This document shows, piece by piece, positions 34,770-44,988 of a stretch of DNA of 64,000 bases. A program made the translations under genes and the position numbers. Location of the stretch: NCBI GenBank assembly GCA_001566295.1, contig KQ964252.1:496001-560000 (forward strand), in the 5' to 3' direction. Source of the stretch: Microdochium bolleyi. Taxonomy: Eukaryota; Ascomycota; Sordariomycetes; Xylariales; Microdochiaceae. Each line of letters begins with the position of its first letter. Position 1 is the first letter of the stretch. The notes below the pieces were generated by a model that saw only the letters and a list, made by a program, of their open reading frames with translations, was not told the DNA's origin and searched no databases.

Positions 34770-35377
34770 TAACCAAGGTCTGTAGTGGAGGCCGGTATCA
34801 TGGCACGCGTCGTCATAGGTGTGACGAAAAGAAGCAAAACGGACAGCCCTTGACCTGATCACGCTGCTCGGTGCTCATACAGTACGACCCCGGTTACGCG
34901 TCCCTGTCATGTGCGGATTCCCTCTCTTGTGCGGATGGAGCCACGGTTTCCTTTCATGACACAGCTGATGTTCTCTAAAACCCCATCCCTCGCGACCACG
35001 TCGGCCATTATTACCCTACATCCCCAAAGGCGAGGTGAGTTTAGTGGTAGAGGTCCTTCTGACCCCCTGAAAAGGTCTTTGACAGGGCATGAAATCCTCC
35101 ATTCATGCGGACAAGAACCGCGTGTTTGCTATAATCCGCATAATCGAGGGAAACTTGTGGCGCCACCGCGGACGGCGACCCGCACTGGTCAGGCGGGACC
35201 TATCCAAGGGTTGCGTTGGAACGCGACGTGCCTCCTCACACCTCGGCGTCGAACCTTCCAAGTCCCCGACGGAATCTGCGCTGTGACCCGAAAGGACTCT
35301 CAAGATCCAAGACTCAGCAAACACATCTTAGCCCAAGATAATCCTGCGTTCTGATCGCCATCCCAAGACACTTCACC
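34770..35377. other. Spacer between CHORD-like copies
   Basis: 608 bp. No coding frame is supported; it is taken as the terminator of copy 1 and promoter of copy 2. Confidence 0.5.
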
Positions 35378-36298
35378 ATGGCCAAGTCATTCCCAGAACA
35401 CAGCGATGCGAGGGTTCGCGCAGTCTTGCAGTATCTCTGCAAGGATGTAAAGACTGCCGAAGCAGCCGCCGAAGCATTCAAGATCCTCGCAGCTCACGAC
35501 ACGGCGCACCCGCAGGCGTAGAGCGGTAATTCGTTCATCACAAAAGCACGCGGCGACGGATCACTTTCAGGCGCTGCTGGTGGAAACGAGGTAGCATCGG
35601 TCATCGCCAAAAAGCGCAAAGCTGGCGACGACAACAGTATTGCGACCGAGATTGAGAACTCAACGGTCCAGATATGTATCTACTGCTCGACTGGCTTCAC
35701 ACCAGACTCGAACCACAACAGAGTGTGCCGGTCGCATGATGGTACGTGCCGCGACATCTTCTGCTCGAGCTGCTCGAACTAGCGTTGCACAACGCTGAGT
35801 TTCTCTGCAGGCACGCTCGATGTGGACACTGAGTCCAACTTCTGGGACGACATTTTTGCCGAACGTCCCGATCCTCATACAAACCCCCACGCTGAGGCCG
35901 ACAGCGAGGAGTACCGGAAGGAGTACCCCGAAGGCTACATCTGGTCGTGCTGCAATAGAAACGGCACCAAGCGCGGCTGCAAGCTCCGTGCCCACAGGGG
36001 CAGCGTCAGAGCAGCTAACCTGGTGCGTTGGTCTCGCTGGTATAGAGCCGGGTATGACGAGCAGCGCGTGCTCCAGGAGGCCCACGTCGACAACGAGGTC
36101 AAGTGGGGTACCGTGGAGACCGAGGTGAAGGGCTATCTGGAGTACAAGTTGGGCAGGGACGCTTCTCGACGCCCGCCGCTTATCGGTTCCGGTGGTGCTG
36201 TTGCTGTCGATGATGATGATACAAGTGAGGTCAGTATCGGACACAGCGATGATGAGGATGAGGGTGAATGTAATGGTGAAGGCGATGGCGAGTACTAA
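35378..36298 (+). pseudogene. CHORD-like zinc-binding protein, copy 2, interrupted by TAG
   Basis: The ATG at 35378 sits in a strong context (TTCACCATGG). Its frame runs 47 codons (MAKSFPEHSDARVRAVLQYL...) to TAG at 35519-35521, then stays open in the same frame through the zinc region to an intron at 35742-35810 (GTACGT...TGCAG) and a final stop at 36296-36298. The Cys/His pattern (C-x2-C, CRSHDG, GYIWSCC, GC-x5-H) matches copy 1. Either the TAG is a nonsense mutation, or it is removed: an optional 75-nt in-frame intron 35447-35521 (GTAAAG...CGTAG) would end exactly on the TAG. The region it would remove is similar to copy 1, favouring the mutation. The acidic tail is kept, so decay would be recent. 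Confidence 0.65.
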
Positions 36299-36933
36299 AA
36301 CTCCATACTTCGAGACCTGACGTACCTTCCAGTTACGATGGCTGTATGTGTAGCCTCCATTTTGAAGATGAGCTGCAAGTCTGCAGTAACGAAGAGCTGG
36401 CCTGCCTGGGGTGCTTGACTGCGGATTTGGACGTTCCAAGTCAGACATATTGGACGAGCCATCTCCCTGAAATCAAGCCCGGTAACAAATCTCCATGTGC
36501 CCATCCACTGCTCGAGGATACCACATCACTTTGCCAGGAAAATGGCTATGAACATATCTGCGGGCGGTGCGAGTTGGACAGGTCTTGATTGAGTCATTGT
36601 GTACCGTATAGTACAATATGGCATTTACCAAAGCCGGAACTATGATAGGGCTACTCTCCAAGAAAGACTACCAAAGCTTTCGTGTGAGACGAATAACGGG
36701 GTTCGAAGTACGCCTTTGAGATTTATCAAGGGTATGGTAGCGTGCACCGGAACAGCAAGTCCGCCTCAGATCAGGGGAATAGTATTCTTGTAACAGCACA
36801 TACCATTGCCGGCGACAGCTGACCACCACCACATAATCATCCAGATGGCACGGTGAATGTTTGTATTTAGCTCACCATAATGATATATACGAAAGAAAAG
36901 ACACAGCCACGGAGCAGCTTTCTCAACCCCTAG
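36299..36933. other. Convergent intergenic region
   Basis: No coding frame, RNA or repeat is recognised in these 635 bp. Confidence 0.5.
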
Positions 36934-38343
36934 TTACCGCGCCGCCGACTGCTTCTCGACCCATCTCGCAAACTTGGTCGACGGTATATCCACAGCGCGC
37001 CAGAACACATCCGACGCCCAGATAACAATGGGATAGTAGATGACCGACGCCATGACAAACCCAGCCGCATACTGCCAGTACCCTTCCTTGCCGCCGAAGC
37101 AGGCCCACCCGGCCTGCAGCAGCGCCTTGCCGACCGTCTTGTTCCCCAGACCGTGCACGAGATACAGCGCGAAGCTGATGCGACCCAGATACCGCACAGG
37201 GCGCGTCAGGAACAGCGCCTGCAGGCTCGGCAGGAACGCCAGGGCGCCGACGACCAGGATCGAGCCGACGCCGAGCCAGAAGCGGCGCCGGTACGCCGTG
37301 TACGGCCACACGTGCGCGGTCCACATGTAGCCCGGGGTCTTGTTGTTGTGCTCGCGGGGCAAGCCGGTCAGGAAGATGCCGACGAGGAGGGTGACGACGA
37401 GCGCGATGTTGACCAGGCGCCGCCGCGAGGCGTCCTTTGGTTTCCGCTGCTGCAGCAGCACCTCAAGCTCCGCGAGGATCATGCCCGCGATGAACAGCGC
37501 GACGTCCCACCTCTTGTGGCCAAAGGCGTGGACCATGACGAGGTTCTCGACCAGCAGACGGACCGAAGTGCGCGTCTTGGCTAGGCCCGCGATCATGAGG
37601 AAGACGACCATGGAGCCGCGGAACTCGACCGAGATGGACCACAGCTGCGGGTTGTACCACCCGGACATGGCGAGCTCCCAGTCCCAGGGGTTCGACTCGA
37701 GGTCGAGATATTCGACAAAGGCCGGCAGGCCGTGGTCAAACGGCCTGCCCCCGTTCCGGGCCGGCACGCTGAGGAGGCCCAGGCTCGCGCATATGTATGC
37801 CATGAAGCTCGACGCAAACGCGGGCAGGAACAGGCGGATAAAGCGGCGGAAGATGAGGGACGTGAGGCCGGAGAAGATGTCCTCCCCGCGGTGCATGCGC
37901 TGGACGAACCGGTGCGACAGGACGAACCCGGAAACGATGAAGAAGATGGACACCATGGCTGCGCCGGAGTAGAAGAGCCGGACAAAGGGCAGCAGCCAGA
38001 ACTCGTGGTGCTTGTAGCCCCAGCCCGAGTTGACGGATGGGTAGACGACGTGGATCCAGTGCAAATTGAACACGATCAGCGAGGCGACGCCGCGGACGCC
38101 GTCCAGGTACTCCGTCCTAGACGGCGGCCGGGAGGTCTTCTCGGAGAGCTGCTCGCGATGGTCGATACGCTGGAGGAAGCTCGGCCTGAGGAAGGAGAAG
38201 AAGTGGCGAGCTACCTGCGCTACGGAGAAAGAGCGCTGGGACGGCTGAGGGCCAAGGACCGGCGAGGACTGGGCGGGAGAGGAGGATGGGAGCAAGGATT
38301 CGGCATCTTCGGCCGTTGCCGAACGCGATGTCTGATTGAACAT
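36934..38343 (-). CDS. Acyltransferase-3 family membrane protein
   Basis: Single exon, 469 aa. After a Ser/Pro-rich N-terminus, the domain opens with RTEYLDGVRGVASLIVFNLHWIH, the acyltransferase-3 signature with its conserved active-site His in helix 1. It continues with IFFIVSGFVLSHRF and LIFRRFIRLFLPAF. About ten hydrophobic helices follow, with WSISVEFRGSMVVF and YLGRISFALYLVHG, all typical of fungal OafA-like acyltransferases that transfer acyl groups to sugars or other hydroxylated compounds across a membrane. Substrate unknown. No biosynthetic cluster partners are seen next to it. Family-typical length, complete at both ends. Confidence 0.88.
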   Translation of the reverse strand: MFNQTSRSATAEDAESLLPSSSPAQSSPVLGPQPSQRSFSVAQVARHFFSFLRPSFLQRIDHREQLSEKTSRPPSRTEYLDGVRGVASLIVFNLHWIHVVYPSVNSGWGYKHHEFWLLPFVRLFYSGAAMVSIFFIVSGFVLSHRFVQRMHRGEDIFSGLTSLIFRRFIRLFLPAFASSFMAYICASLGLLSVPARNGGRPFDHGLPAFVEYLDLESNPWDWELAMSGWYNPQLWSISVEFRGSMVVFLMIAGLAKTRTSVRLLVENLVMVHAFGHKRWDVALFIAGMILAELEVLLQQRKPKDASRRRLVNIALVVTLLVGIFLTGLPREHNNKTPGYMWTAHVWPYTAYRRRFWLGVGSILVVGALAFLPSLQALFLTRPVRYLGRISFALYLVHGLGNKTVGKALLQAGWACFGGKEGYWQYAAGFVMASVIYYPIVIWASDVFWRAVDIPSTKFARWVEKQSAAR

Positions 38344-39853
38344 TGTGCAAAGAGAATGACGATGTCAGTCCCCAGAGATGACTCAAGGAACAACAGGATA
38401 ACGTCAAGATGTGTCAGAACTTAAGAAATGGCCGCGCCTTCTGTTCAAGAGTGAGCCTGGAATCAAGAGACAAGCCGGAGCAGGATGGCCAGGACCGAGG
38501 CGACCGCCGCAACTCCCTGAGGGCCACCTTCGGGGGAACCCTCTCGAGCCGATCATGGCCTCATCTTCCGCACAGGTACATGTTGGGCTCCAGGCAATAT
38601 CAGTGTACGGAGACGTTTAAGTGAGTGTGAGTGATGATCTGCACGAGAGGCGTCTGCCAAGACCACCGGCCCCCTTTTCGCTGACTCTCCGACAAGTGAT
38701 GGCCGTGCCAGACCTTGTTCCCACACCTTCCCAGCCCATGGAAAGTAAACTCTCCCCACGCCCTGCGTTTTCTCCCTCCGCCAGACTTCCAATGCAGCAC
38801 AGGTGCACTTTGACAGCCTGCCATCAACGTGAAGACGATCAGACAAATACAGTACTGGACTATAACACTGTTCTATTCGAAAAGTATCGCCAGACCACCG
38901 TTTTCTGATCCCACGCTAGGTATGGCTCGAGCCACCCTGGCCCGACTTTATTGGCATTAAAACTCTTGTCCTGACACTCTTGACAGGGCAACCCCCGCTA
39001 GGCCTGGGCTGAGGAAAAGCGCCTGGCGTCATGGGCCTTCCCAACAGCCCTATCCGGAGGCTCGGCCAGCGGCAAATCCCAGGACCCTTGCAGGCTCTAA
39101 TCATTGCACGTGGGGGGGATCGGCAGTTGCAAAATTTAAGTCGGACCACACTATGCCTCCAGTCGGCTCTTTTTTGTGGTGTAAGTGCCCCTGCCCATCA
39201 ATCCCCCCGTCAGTGATAAGACTGGCGGCTCGACCCTCCGGACTAGTCAGGGGTCTCACACGGTCTGCAAGGATCTGATCCTTATCGAGCGAGGTCCTAG
39301 CGTTGAGGCGACCGGCGAGTCGGCAAACAGGCAGTTGATCGCGTGCGATCACCCACTCAGTGACACAGCGAGAGTGGCCTGGGCGGCGGCCAAGTGGAGG
39401 GGTCCCATGGGTTGGAAGATGCCGTTCCGGTCGTGCACGTTCCTGGCCAAATGTCATTGTCGGATCGCAAAGTCTTGGCCTTGGGCTGTGGGATCAGCAG
39501 GAGGTCGCGTGAGCTCCTGAACATCGTGTGGGAGGGCGGCCCGCATGTTGCCGCACCCGATGTACGGTGCTGGGCATTGTGGGCTTCCTTCTCGTGCTCC
39601 GAGTATCTGCACCCATTTTGTTGTTGACCTTGCCCGTCTCCCTGCTGTGAAGGCGAGCTGTTCTCCTCTGCAACGACATCCTATCACTATTATTCAACTC
39701 ACACCAGCCGGTCTTGGCCCTCCACACTCTGATACACACCACCTTCTGCAGACATCCCAAGCTTTCAAGATATCAACTGCCGTCTTGCTCGACTAAGCGC
39801 GGATTATATCAGCCCTGCCGAAGACGTCGACCTCTGCAAGACCCGTCTTAGCA
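38344..39853. other. Divergent intergenic region
   Basis: 1.5 kb between the acyltransferase and Stealth genes. No coding frame is supported. A CACGTG hexamer followed by a G run occurs at 39107-39118. The 150 nt before 39854 have the character of a fungal leader. Confidence 0.5.
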
Positions 39854-42121
39854 ATGGGTTTCACGGGCAGCGACCCGCCCGTGGACGCTCGCGATGTCTG
39901 GACCTGCCGCCCAGTCCGCAAGGCTGTCTGCCTGCTCTTCATTGCTGCTGGTGGCTGGTTCGTTTGTGGCAGTCAACTGGCTGCCAACGAGTACCCGAGC
40001 TACTCACCCCTATCGCTATATCGATCGAGCCGAGCGGGTGTTGCGAACTCGCGATGGATCGGTGGCGGTGCGGCGGGTGTCTCGATATCCATGCACCGAA
40101 ACAGACTCAGCATCTCGGCAGCCGACTCCCAAGATCATCGGACGAGCCACGGCACGGTCCAGTCGCTAGAGAAGAACTTGCCACAGGTCCTGCGTATATC
40201 GCTGAGCGACGCTGTTGCAGACGTCGAGCTCGAGGGCTGGGAAGACGAATGGTTCGCCTTTGGGCACTACGACACAGAGAAGCACGGACAGATACCAGAA
40301 CCCAAGATCGACTTTGTGTACAACTGGGTCAACGGCTCCGACGACGCTTTCAACCAGCTGCGGCACAAGTACGAGGTCGAGTCACCACTAAATGATGCAG
40401 AGGGCAAGTGGATAGCCGAGCACGGCGTCAACCGATACCGGGACTGGAACGAGCTGCGATACTCGCTGCGAAGCCTAGCCACGAACGCTTCCGGGTTCCT
40501 CAACAAGATCCAGATCCTCGTCAACTCTGTACGCAGAGTCAACGCCACCGACAGTGGCCATGACAGAGATCATGCGGAAGCGTACGAGTACCGAAACGAC
40601 GGCCACAGCATGCACGGCCAGCGGCCGACGTGGATGAAGAACGATACCGACACCGATGGACGGCTGCAGATTCTCCCGCAAGAGGACTTCTTCGGCGAGT
40701 CCGCCCAGCAGTGCCTGCCAACCTTCAACTCGCTCTCGATCGAGTCCCAGCTCCACCTCACCCCGTCCGACACCGACAGGCTCGTCGCCCTCTCCGACGA
40801 CATGCTCCTCGGCACCCCCCACGCCGCGTCCGACTTCTACTCGCCGCTCTTCGGCTCGGTCATGGGCTTCAAGCCGGATCGGTACAACGTGCTCAGCCTC
40901 GGCTCGCAGGACAAGTGGCCGACGTTCGGCGAGAAGCCGTTCCTCTACTACACCTCGTACCTGCTGAACCACCGCTTCGGCGCGCGGCCGCGGCGCGTGC
41001 AGGCGCACTTTACGCACTCCGTGTCCCGCGCCGTCATGACCGAGGCCATGGCCGCCTTCCCCGGCCCCGCGCAGCGCGGCGCGTGCGAGCGCTTCCGCGG
41101 CGAGTCCCAGCACTTCCAGCTGTACCCCTGGTACACGGCTTTCCACTACAGCATCGAGCGCTTCCGCGAGGCGCTGCTGTGGTCGTTCATAGCGGCCCGC
41201 TCGGACATCGACGCCGACGGGTACCTCGGCTGGGCGGAGCGGCGGCAGATTCTCGAGGCCATCGAGCCCGGCCGGTCGCGGCTCGTGCAGCCCGAGCTGC
41301 TCCGCCAGGAGGCGAAGCAAGGGCAGCAGCAGCAGGGCGGCATCCTCATGTCCGAGGGGGACCCGGCCTCGGCGCCGGCGCGCGAGGACCCGGACCGCGA
41401 GCGCATGTACTACCGCCTGCCCGAGGAGCTAGAGGCCGCCGGGCTGGAGAGGCCCAAGGCCAACGTGAATGTCCTGTGGACGAGCCTTGACGGGCCCGAG
41501 ACGATCCGCGGGATCAAGTGCCACGACTTCACGGTCGACAAGTGCCTCGGCGACGCCTTTGGCTCGCCGCTCTCGGACAAGAACGGAGCCGGCGGCGGCG
41601 GCCACAACCCGGACTTCACGGTGGACGCGGTCCTGTCGAGGCTGAGCACGCAGCATCCGAGGTGCGGCGACTGCCTGATCAAGTTCGTCCTGTCGACAGC
41701 TGCGGCAGCTGCTGCCGCCGAGGAGGCGGAATCCGAACCATCACCAGATACCTCCTCTCGCAAAGAGAGGAAGAAACACCGCGGCCTGGAGCCGCTCCTC
41801 CCGCCGCGCTCCCCACGGGGCAGCAACAACAAGCGCAGCCGGCGCGACCGGCAGATAGTGATCCGTGCGCTCAAGAAGTATCAGCACACCGTTGTGGACA
41901 CGGACGCGATGAAGTTCGTCATGGTCAAGGACGCAGAGCAGGCGGAGCGGGAGCTGCTCGAGCGCAACGTCCGGATGGGCAGGAGGTTCGGACAGTGGTG
42001 TCTGAACGACGACGTCATGACGGACGACGCGGGTGAGGTCGGGAAGGTCAAGGAGGTAATGGGAAGGGTGTTTGAGGAGCTGTGGCCGGGCAGGTCGCCT
42101 TGGGAGAGAGACGACATATAG
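39854..42121 (+). CDS. Stealth-family sugar-phosphate transferase
   Basis: Single exon, 755 aa. A basic stretch and hydrophobic segment at about 22-40 predict a type II Golgi signal anchor. Stealth conserved regions appear in order: IDFVYNWVNGSD (CR1, 152-163), RYRDWNELRYSLRSL (CR2, about 194-208), FNSLSIESQLH and ALSDDMLLG (metal-binding Asp pair), and the later HxxxxRxVMTE-like and HF-LYPWY blocks. An EF-hand-like loop DIDADGYLGW lies near 455. This architecture is that of GNPTAB and of the fungal Xpt1 xylosylphosphotransferase, enzymes that transfer sugar-1-phosphate to mannose hydroxyls of glycans. The donor and acceptor here are unknown. The C-terminal 150 residues are charged and include a KRSRRDR patch. 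Complete by length. Confidence 0.85.
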   Translation: MGFTGSDPPVDARDVWTCRPVRKAVCLLFIAAGGWFVCGSQLAANEYPSYSPLSLYRSSRAGVANSRWIGGGAAGVSISMHRNRLSISAADSQDHRTSHGTVQSLEKNLPQVLRISLSDAVADVELEGWEDEWFAFGHYDTEKHGQIPEPKIDFVYNWVNGSDDAFNQLRHKYEVESPLNDAEGKWIAEHGVNRYRDWNELRYSLRSLATNASGFLNKIQILVNSVRRVNATDSGHDRDHAEAYEYRNDGHSMHGQRPTWMKNDTDTDGRLQILPQEDFFGESAQQCLPTFNSLSIESQLHLTPSDTDRLVALSDDMLLGTPHAASDFYSPLFGSVMGFKPDRYNVLSLGSQDKWPTFGEKPFLYYTSYLLNHRFGARPRRVQAHFTHSVSRAVMTEAMAAFPGPAQRGACERFRGESQHFQLYPWYTAFHYSIERFREALLWSFIAARSDIDADGYLGWAERRQILEAIEPGRSRLVQPELLRQEAKQGQQQQGGILMSEGDPASAPAREDPDRERMYYRLPEELEAAGLERPKANVNVLWTSLDGPETIRGIKCHDFTVDKCLGDAFGSPLSDKNGAGGGGHNPDFTVDAVLSRLSTQHPRCGDCLIKFVLSTAAAAAAAEEAESEPSPDTSSRKERKKHRGLEPLLPPRSPRGSNNKRSRRDRQIVIRALKKYQHTVVDTDAMKFVMVKDAEQAERELLERNVRMGRRFGQWCLNDDVMTDDAGEVGKVKEVMGRVFEELWPGRSPWERDDI

Positions 42122-42909
42122 ATCGGCGATGCCGTCCATGGTGCATTTTCTTCTTTGTTTTGGGGGCATTAAGGGACAGTACGCTACGAGCAAAAGTAAA
42201 GCAAAGCGTGCATTTTAACGGCTGTCTATTATCTTTGATCACATGTTTTCGAAACTTTCTTCTCACCTGGAGTCTCTTGTACATAACGCGGAATACCAAC
42301 TTTCTAAACACAAGAGCTCGTTCGATATTTTCGATTCAAAGCTGCATGAGCATTTACGGCATTACTTCACATAGTCTCAGACCCGCCATTTTTGACTGGG
42401 ATATCTGCTAGTCAGATTATTAGAAGAATTGTTCAATGGCTGCTCCGGTTCATAACCAGTTACGCGTGTGTTTCTATGTCTATGCACCCTATAAATACAC
42501 TATGACGAGGTATGCACCAAAACACCGAGAATAAAGCAATGTTGTAGCCGCTATAGTCTGAACGGTCAGTGAGCAGAAAGGTGAAGTACTGTAGTTGTGG
42601 CACCGGCGACCTTGGAAGGTTCAAGTCAAGTATACGGCCGGGTCACATGACGTCGTGTCACTTTGGCGGGCTTAAATGTAATTCGCCACCACGCTAACCA
42701 TCAACATGACCATCACCATCACCATCCATGCCGTCAACCTCGTTGCAGCATCCTTCCATGCAGAGACGATAGTGACCTGCCTGCCACGGATTACGAAAAT
42801 TGCAGCTGCCACAGAACTCTACCCAAGGTGGACAACACCGCCTCCACCACAAGCCTCATTCGGGCACGGCCTTCCGCCCCTCCTCAGAGATCACCAACCA
42901 GTCACCGCC
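42122..42909. other. Intergenic region, promoter of SWIM/RING gene
   Basis: Moderately AT-rich; no supported gene. An in-frame ATG at 42706 upstream of 42910 would add 68 residues of poorly conserved character, so it is placed in the leader. An imperfect palindrome around TGACGTC lies at 42642-42661. Confidence 0.5.
42642..42661. promoter_or_regulatory. Imperfect CRE-like palindrome
   Basis: GTCACATGACGTCGTGTCAC matches its own reverse complement at 16 of 20 positions and is centred on GACGTC. It contains a TGACGTC CRE/ATF-type bZIP core, 249 nt upstream of the SWIM/RING start. Confidence 0.4.
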
Positions 42910-44158
42910 ATGGCGCCTACGTCGAGACAATCATCGTCACGCGGCTACACAAGTCGCTCTGGCTGGCAAAGCAGATCTCGGCAGATCAATAAGAGAAAGG
43001 CCGAGACGCCCAAGCCAGCCAAGCGGCAGCCATCCTTCGCCGCCGCACAGAAGTCAACCTCACCCAAGAAAGGCACAGGTAGCGACCCGAAAGACAAACG
43101 GCCAAAGCGGTTCCGCGCCGCGGCCCCTCAGAGCTTCTTCCCCATCTACGAGCGGGCGCTCTCGCAGCGCTTCTTCGTGCTGTCGCGGATGCGACGTGGC
43201 ACCACGGACTGCCCCGAGGAAGACGTCGAGATCACGGGGTCGACGGGCAACATCTACACTGTGCACATCCGTCAGGCACCGTCATGTACATGCCCCCACA
43301 GCATGAAGGGCAGCCAGTGCAAGCACATCCTCTACGTAAGTATTTCCTGGCCCTATGTCATGGGCAAGGCTGCCAATCGCCGCCCTGGACGCCACCGCGT
43401 GGCTGGACGAGTGAGACATTCGCCCGTGCTTCGAGACACTTGTCCGACCCCAAGGAGGGGTCTCGACTATTGTTCCGGGCTCAAGCTCGAACACCACCAC
43501 ACTCTTGACGACCATCACACCCTTCCCGCCTTGCGAGCTATTGAAATTCTAGCACCTGCTAACAGCACCACACTGCAGGTCATGGCCCGCGTGCTCAGAG
43601 CCCGCTTCGAGCTCGTCTACCAACTCGGCCTGCTCAAGGAGGAGCTGCGGGAGGTCATGCAGGACGCACCATCCATAGAAGTCAGCGACAGCGACGACAA
43701 CGGCAACGGCGACTCCGGCAAGGCGGCAGCCCACGACAAGAACCGCAAGGCGATCGAGGGCGACTGCCCCATCTGCTTCACCGCGTTCGAGGATGGCAGC
43801 GGCGGTGACGGGGAGGACCTCGTCTTCTGCCGCGCGCAGTGCGGGCAGAACCTGCACAGGGAGTGCTTCGAGATGTGGGCGCGCACGAAGCGCAGCAGCG
43901 CCAGGGACGCGGTGACGTGCCCCATGTGCCGGACGCCGTGGCAGGGGGACGAGCCGGTGATATCGAAGATCAAGGAGTCCGGCATCCTCACGGGCGAGGG
44001 GTACGTGAATGTGGCGGACCAGCTGGGCATAAGTCCGCATCGAGGTACGGTTCCCTAAGATATACGCAGGGTGTAGGTCGACTCGTGACTGACTGACTTG
44101 CCTAGCAGACACAAGCACGTATTATACGCGGTTCCGGCCTGGATATGGAAGCTGGTGA
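42910..44158 (+). CDS. SWIM zinc-finger and RING-finger protein
   Basis: Predicted 313 aa from exons 42910-43335, 43579-44044 and 44109-44158. The start is chosen at 42910 because of its optimal context CACCGCCATGG. The first 80 residues are Ser/Lys/Arg/Pro-rich. A SWIM finger follows: C126-x-C128-x8-C137-x-H139, with the helix HILYVMARVLR completed only after removal of the 243-nt first intron (GTAAGT...CTGCAG). That intron is in frame and stop-free. A C3HC4-type RING starts at C205 (CPICFTAF, CGQNLHRECF, CPMCRTPW). The last intron (44045-44108, branch CTGAC) is supported because the resulting tail DTSTYYTRFRPGYGSW looks like a natural C-terminus. SWIM+RING pairs occur in ZSWIM2/MEX-type ubiquitin ligases, so E3 activity is likely. 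Substrate unknown. Confidence 0.82.
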
Positions 44159-44988
44159 TGGATCACGTGGGTTGAGCGGGCAAGGACGACAATCTTTCCA
44201 GGCGTTTTGGTTGTGATTCAAGGTTTTACGGAACAGGGAGCAAGTTATGGGCGTTTGATGGTTTTTTTTCATGTTGACGCAATAGACCAGACCGCAATGA
44301 AAGTAACGCGCGCCCTGGCAGAGCCTCATTTCGGCGTATGGACCAGAGAAGCAGCTAGATATCACAGCGCTGCGACGCTTTCTGCTTTCACGACGCGATC
44401 GAGAGAAATTTACAAGTTGCGCTGCATTACTCACAGAACACAATAACGCTAAGAAAGAATAAAGTCTCCTCGCCAAAGTGATACCTCAACACTCGGCACT
44501 GAGACAGCAAGCCCGTGATAATACCGAGTTCTTCAACGGGAGTATATCCAGCACCAATATCACAAGCACACGGGATACACTCTTTTCCTGTGGTGTTCTT
44601 GCATGACATCATGCGATACTCGGGGACCGAGCGGACACTGCAGCGGAAATCTTGTCCATGTTGTGCCACTGACAGTTCTCATCGATCTGGATACATCTCC
44701 AGTGTATACATGATAAGTAGAAAACGCAGCGCGTTGAGAGTTTGCAGATCCTTTAACCCCCTGGAATTAGGAAATTCTCCATTAAAGTCACTGCGATCGT
44801 AGATCACGGGGACCGCCGAGTGTGGACAAAGAAGCAGGGTGCGTGCGAAGGTGTGATATCTTCACATGGAGCGTGTTATGATCTATCATGTCTAGTGCTT
44901 GCTCGGACAATCTATACATGCCAGGCTAAGCATCATATATCTCGTTCCTGCGAGCGGCAGTCTTTTTTCATCGTGACATCGTACAAGC
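44159..44988. other. Convergent intergenic region
   Basis: 3' ends of the SWIM/RING gene and of zuotin. No other feature is recognised. Confidence 0.5.

Noticed and set aside
42706..42909. 68-residue extension of the SWIM/RING protein
   Set aside because: Weak start context and repetitive leader-like sequence; the ATG at 42910 has an optimal context.
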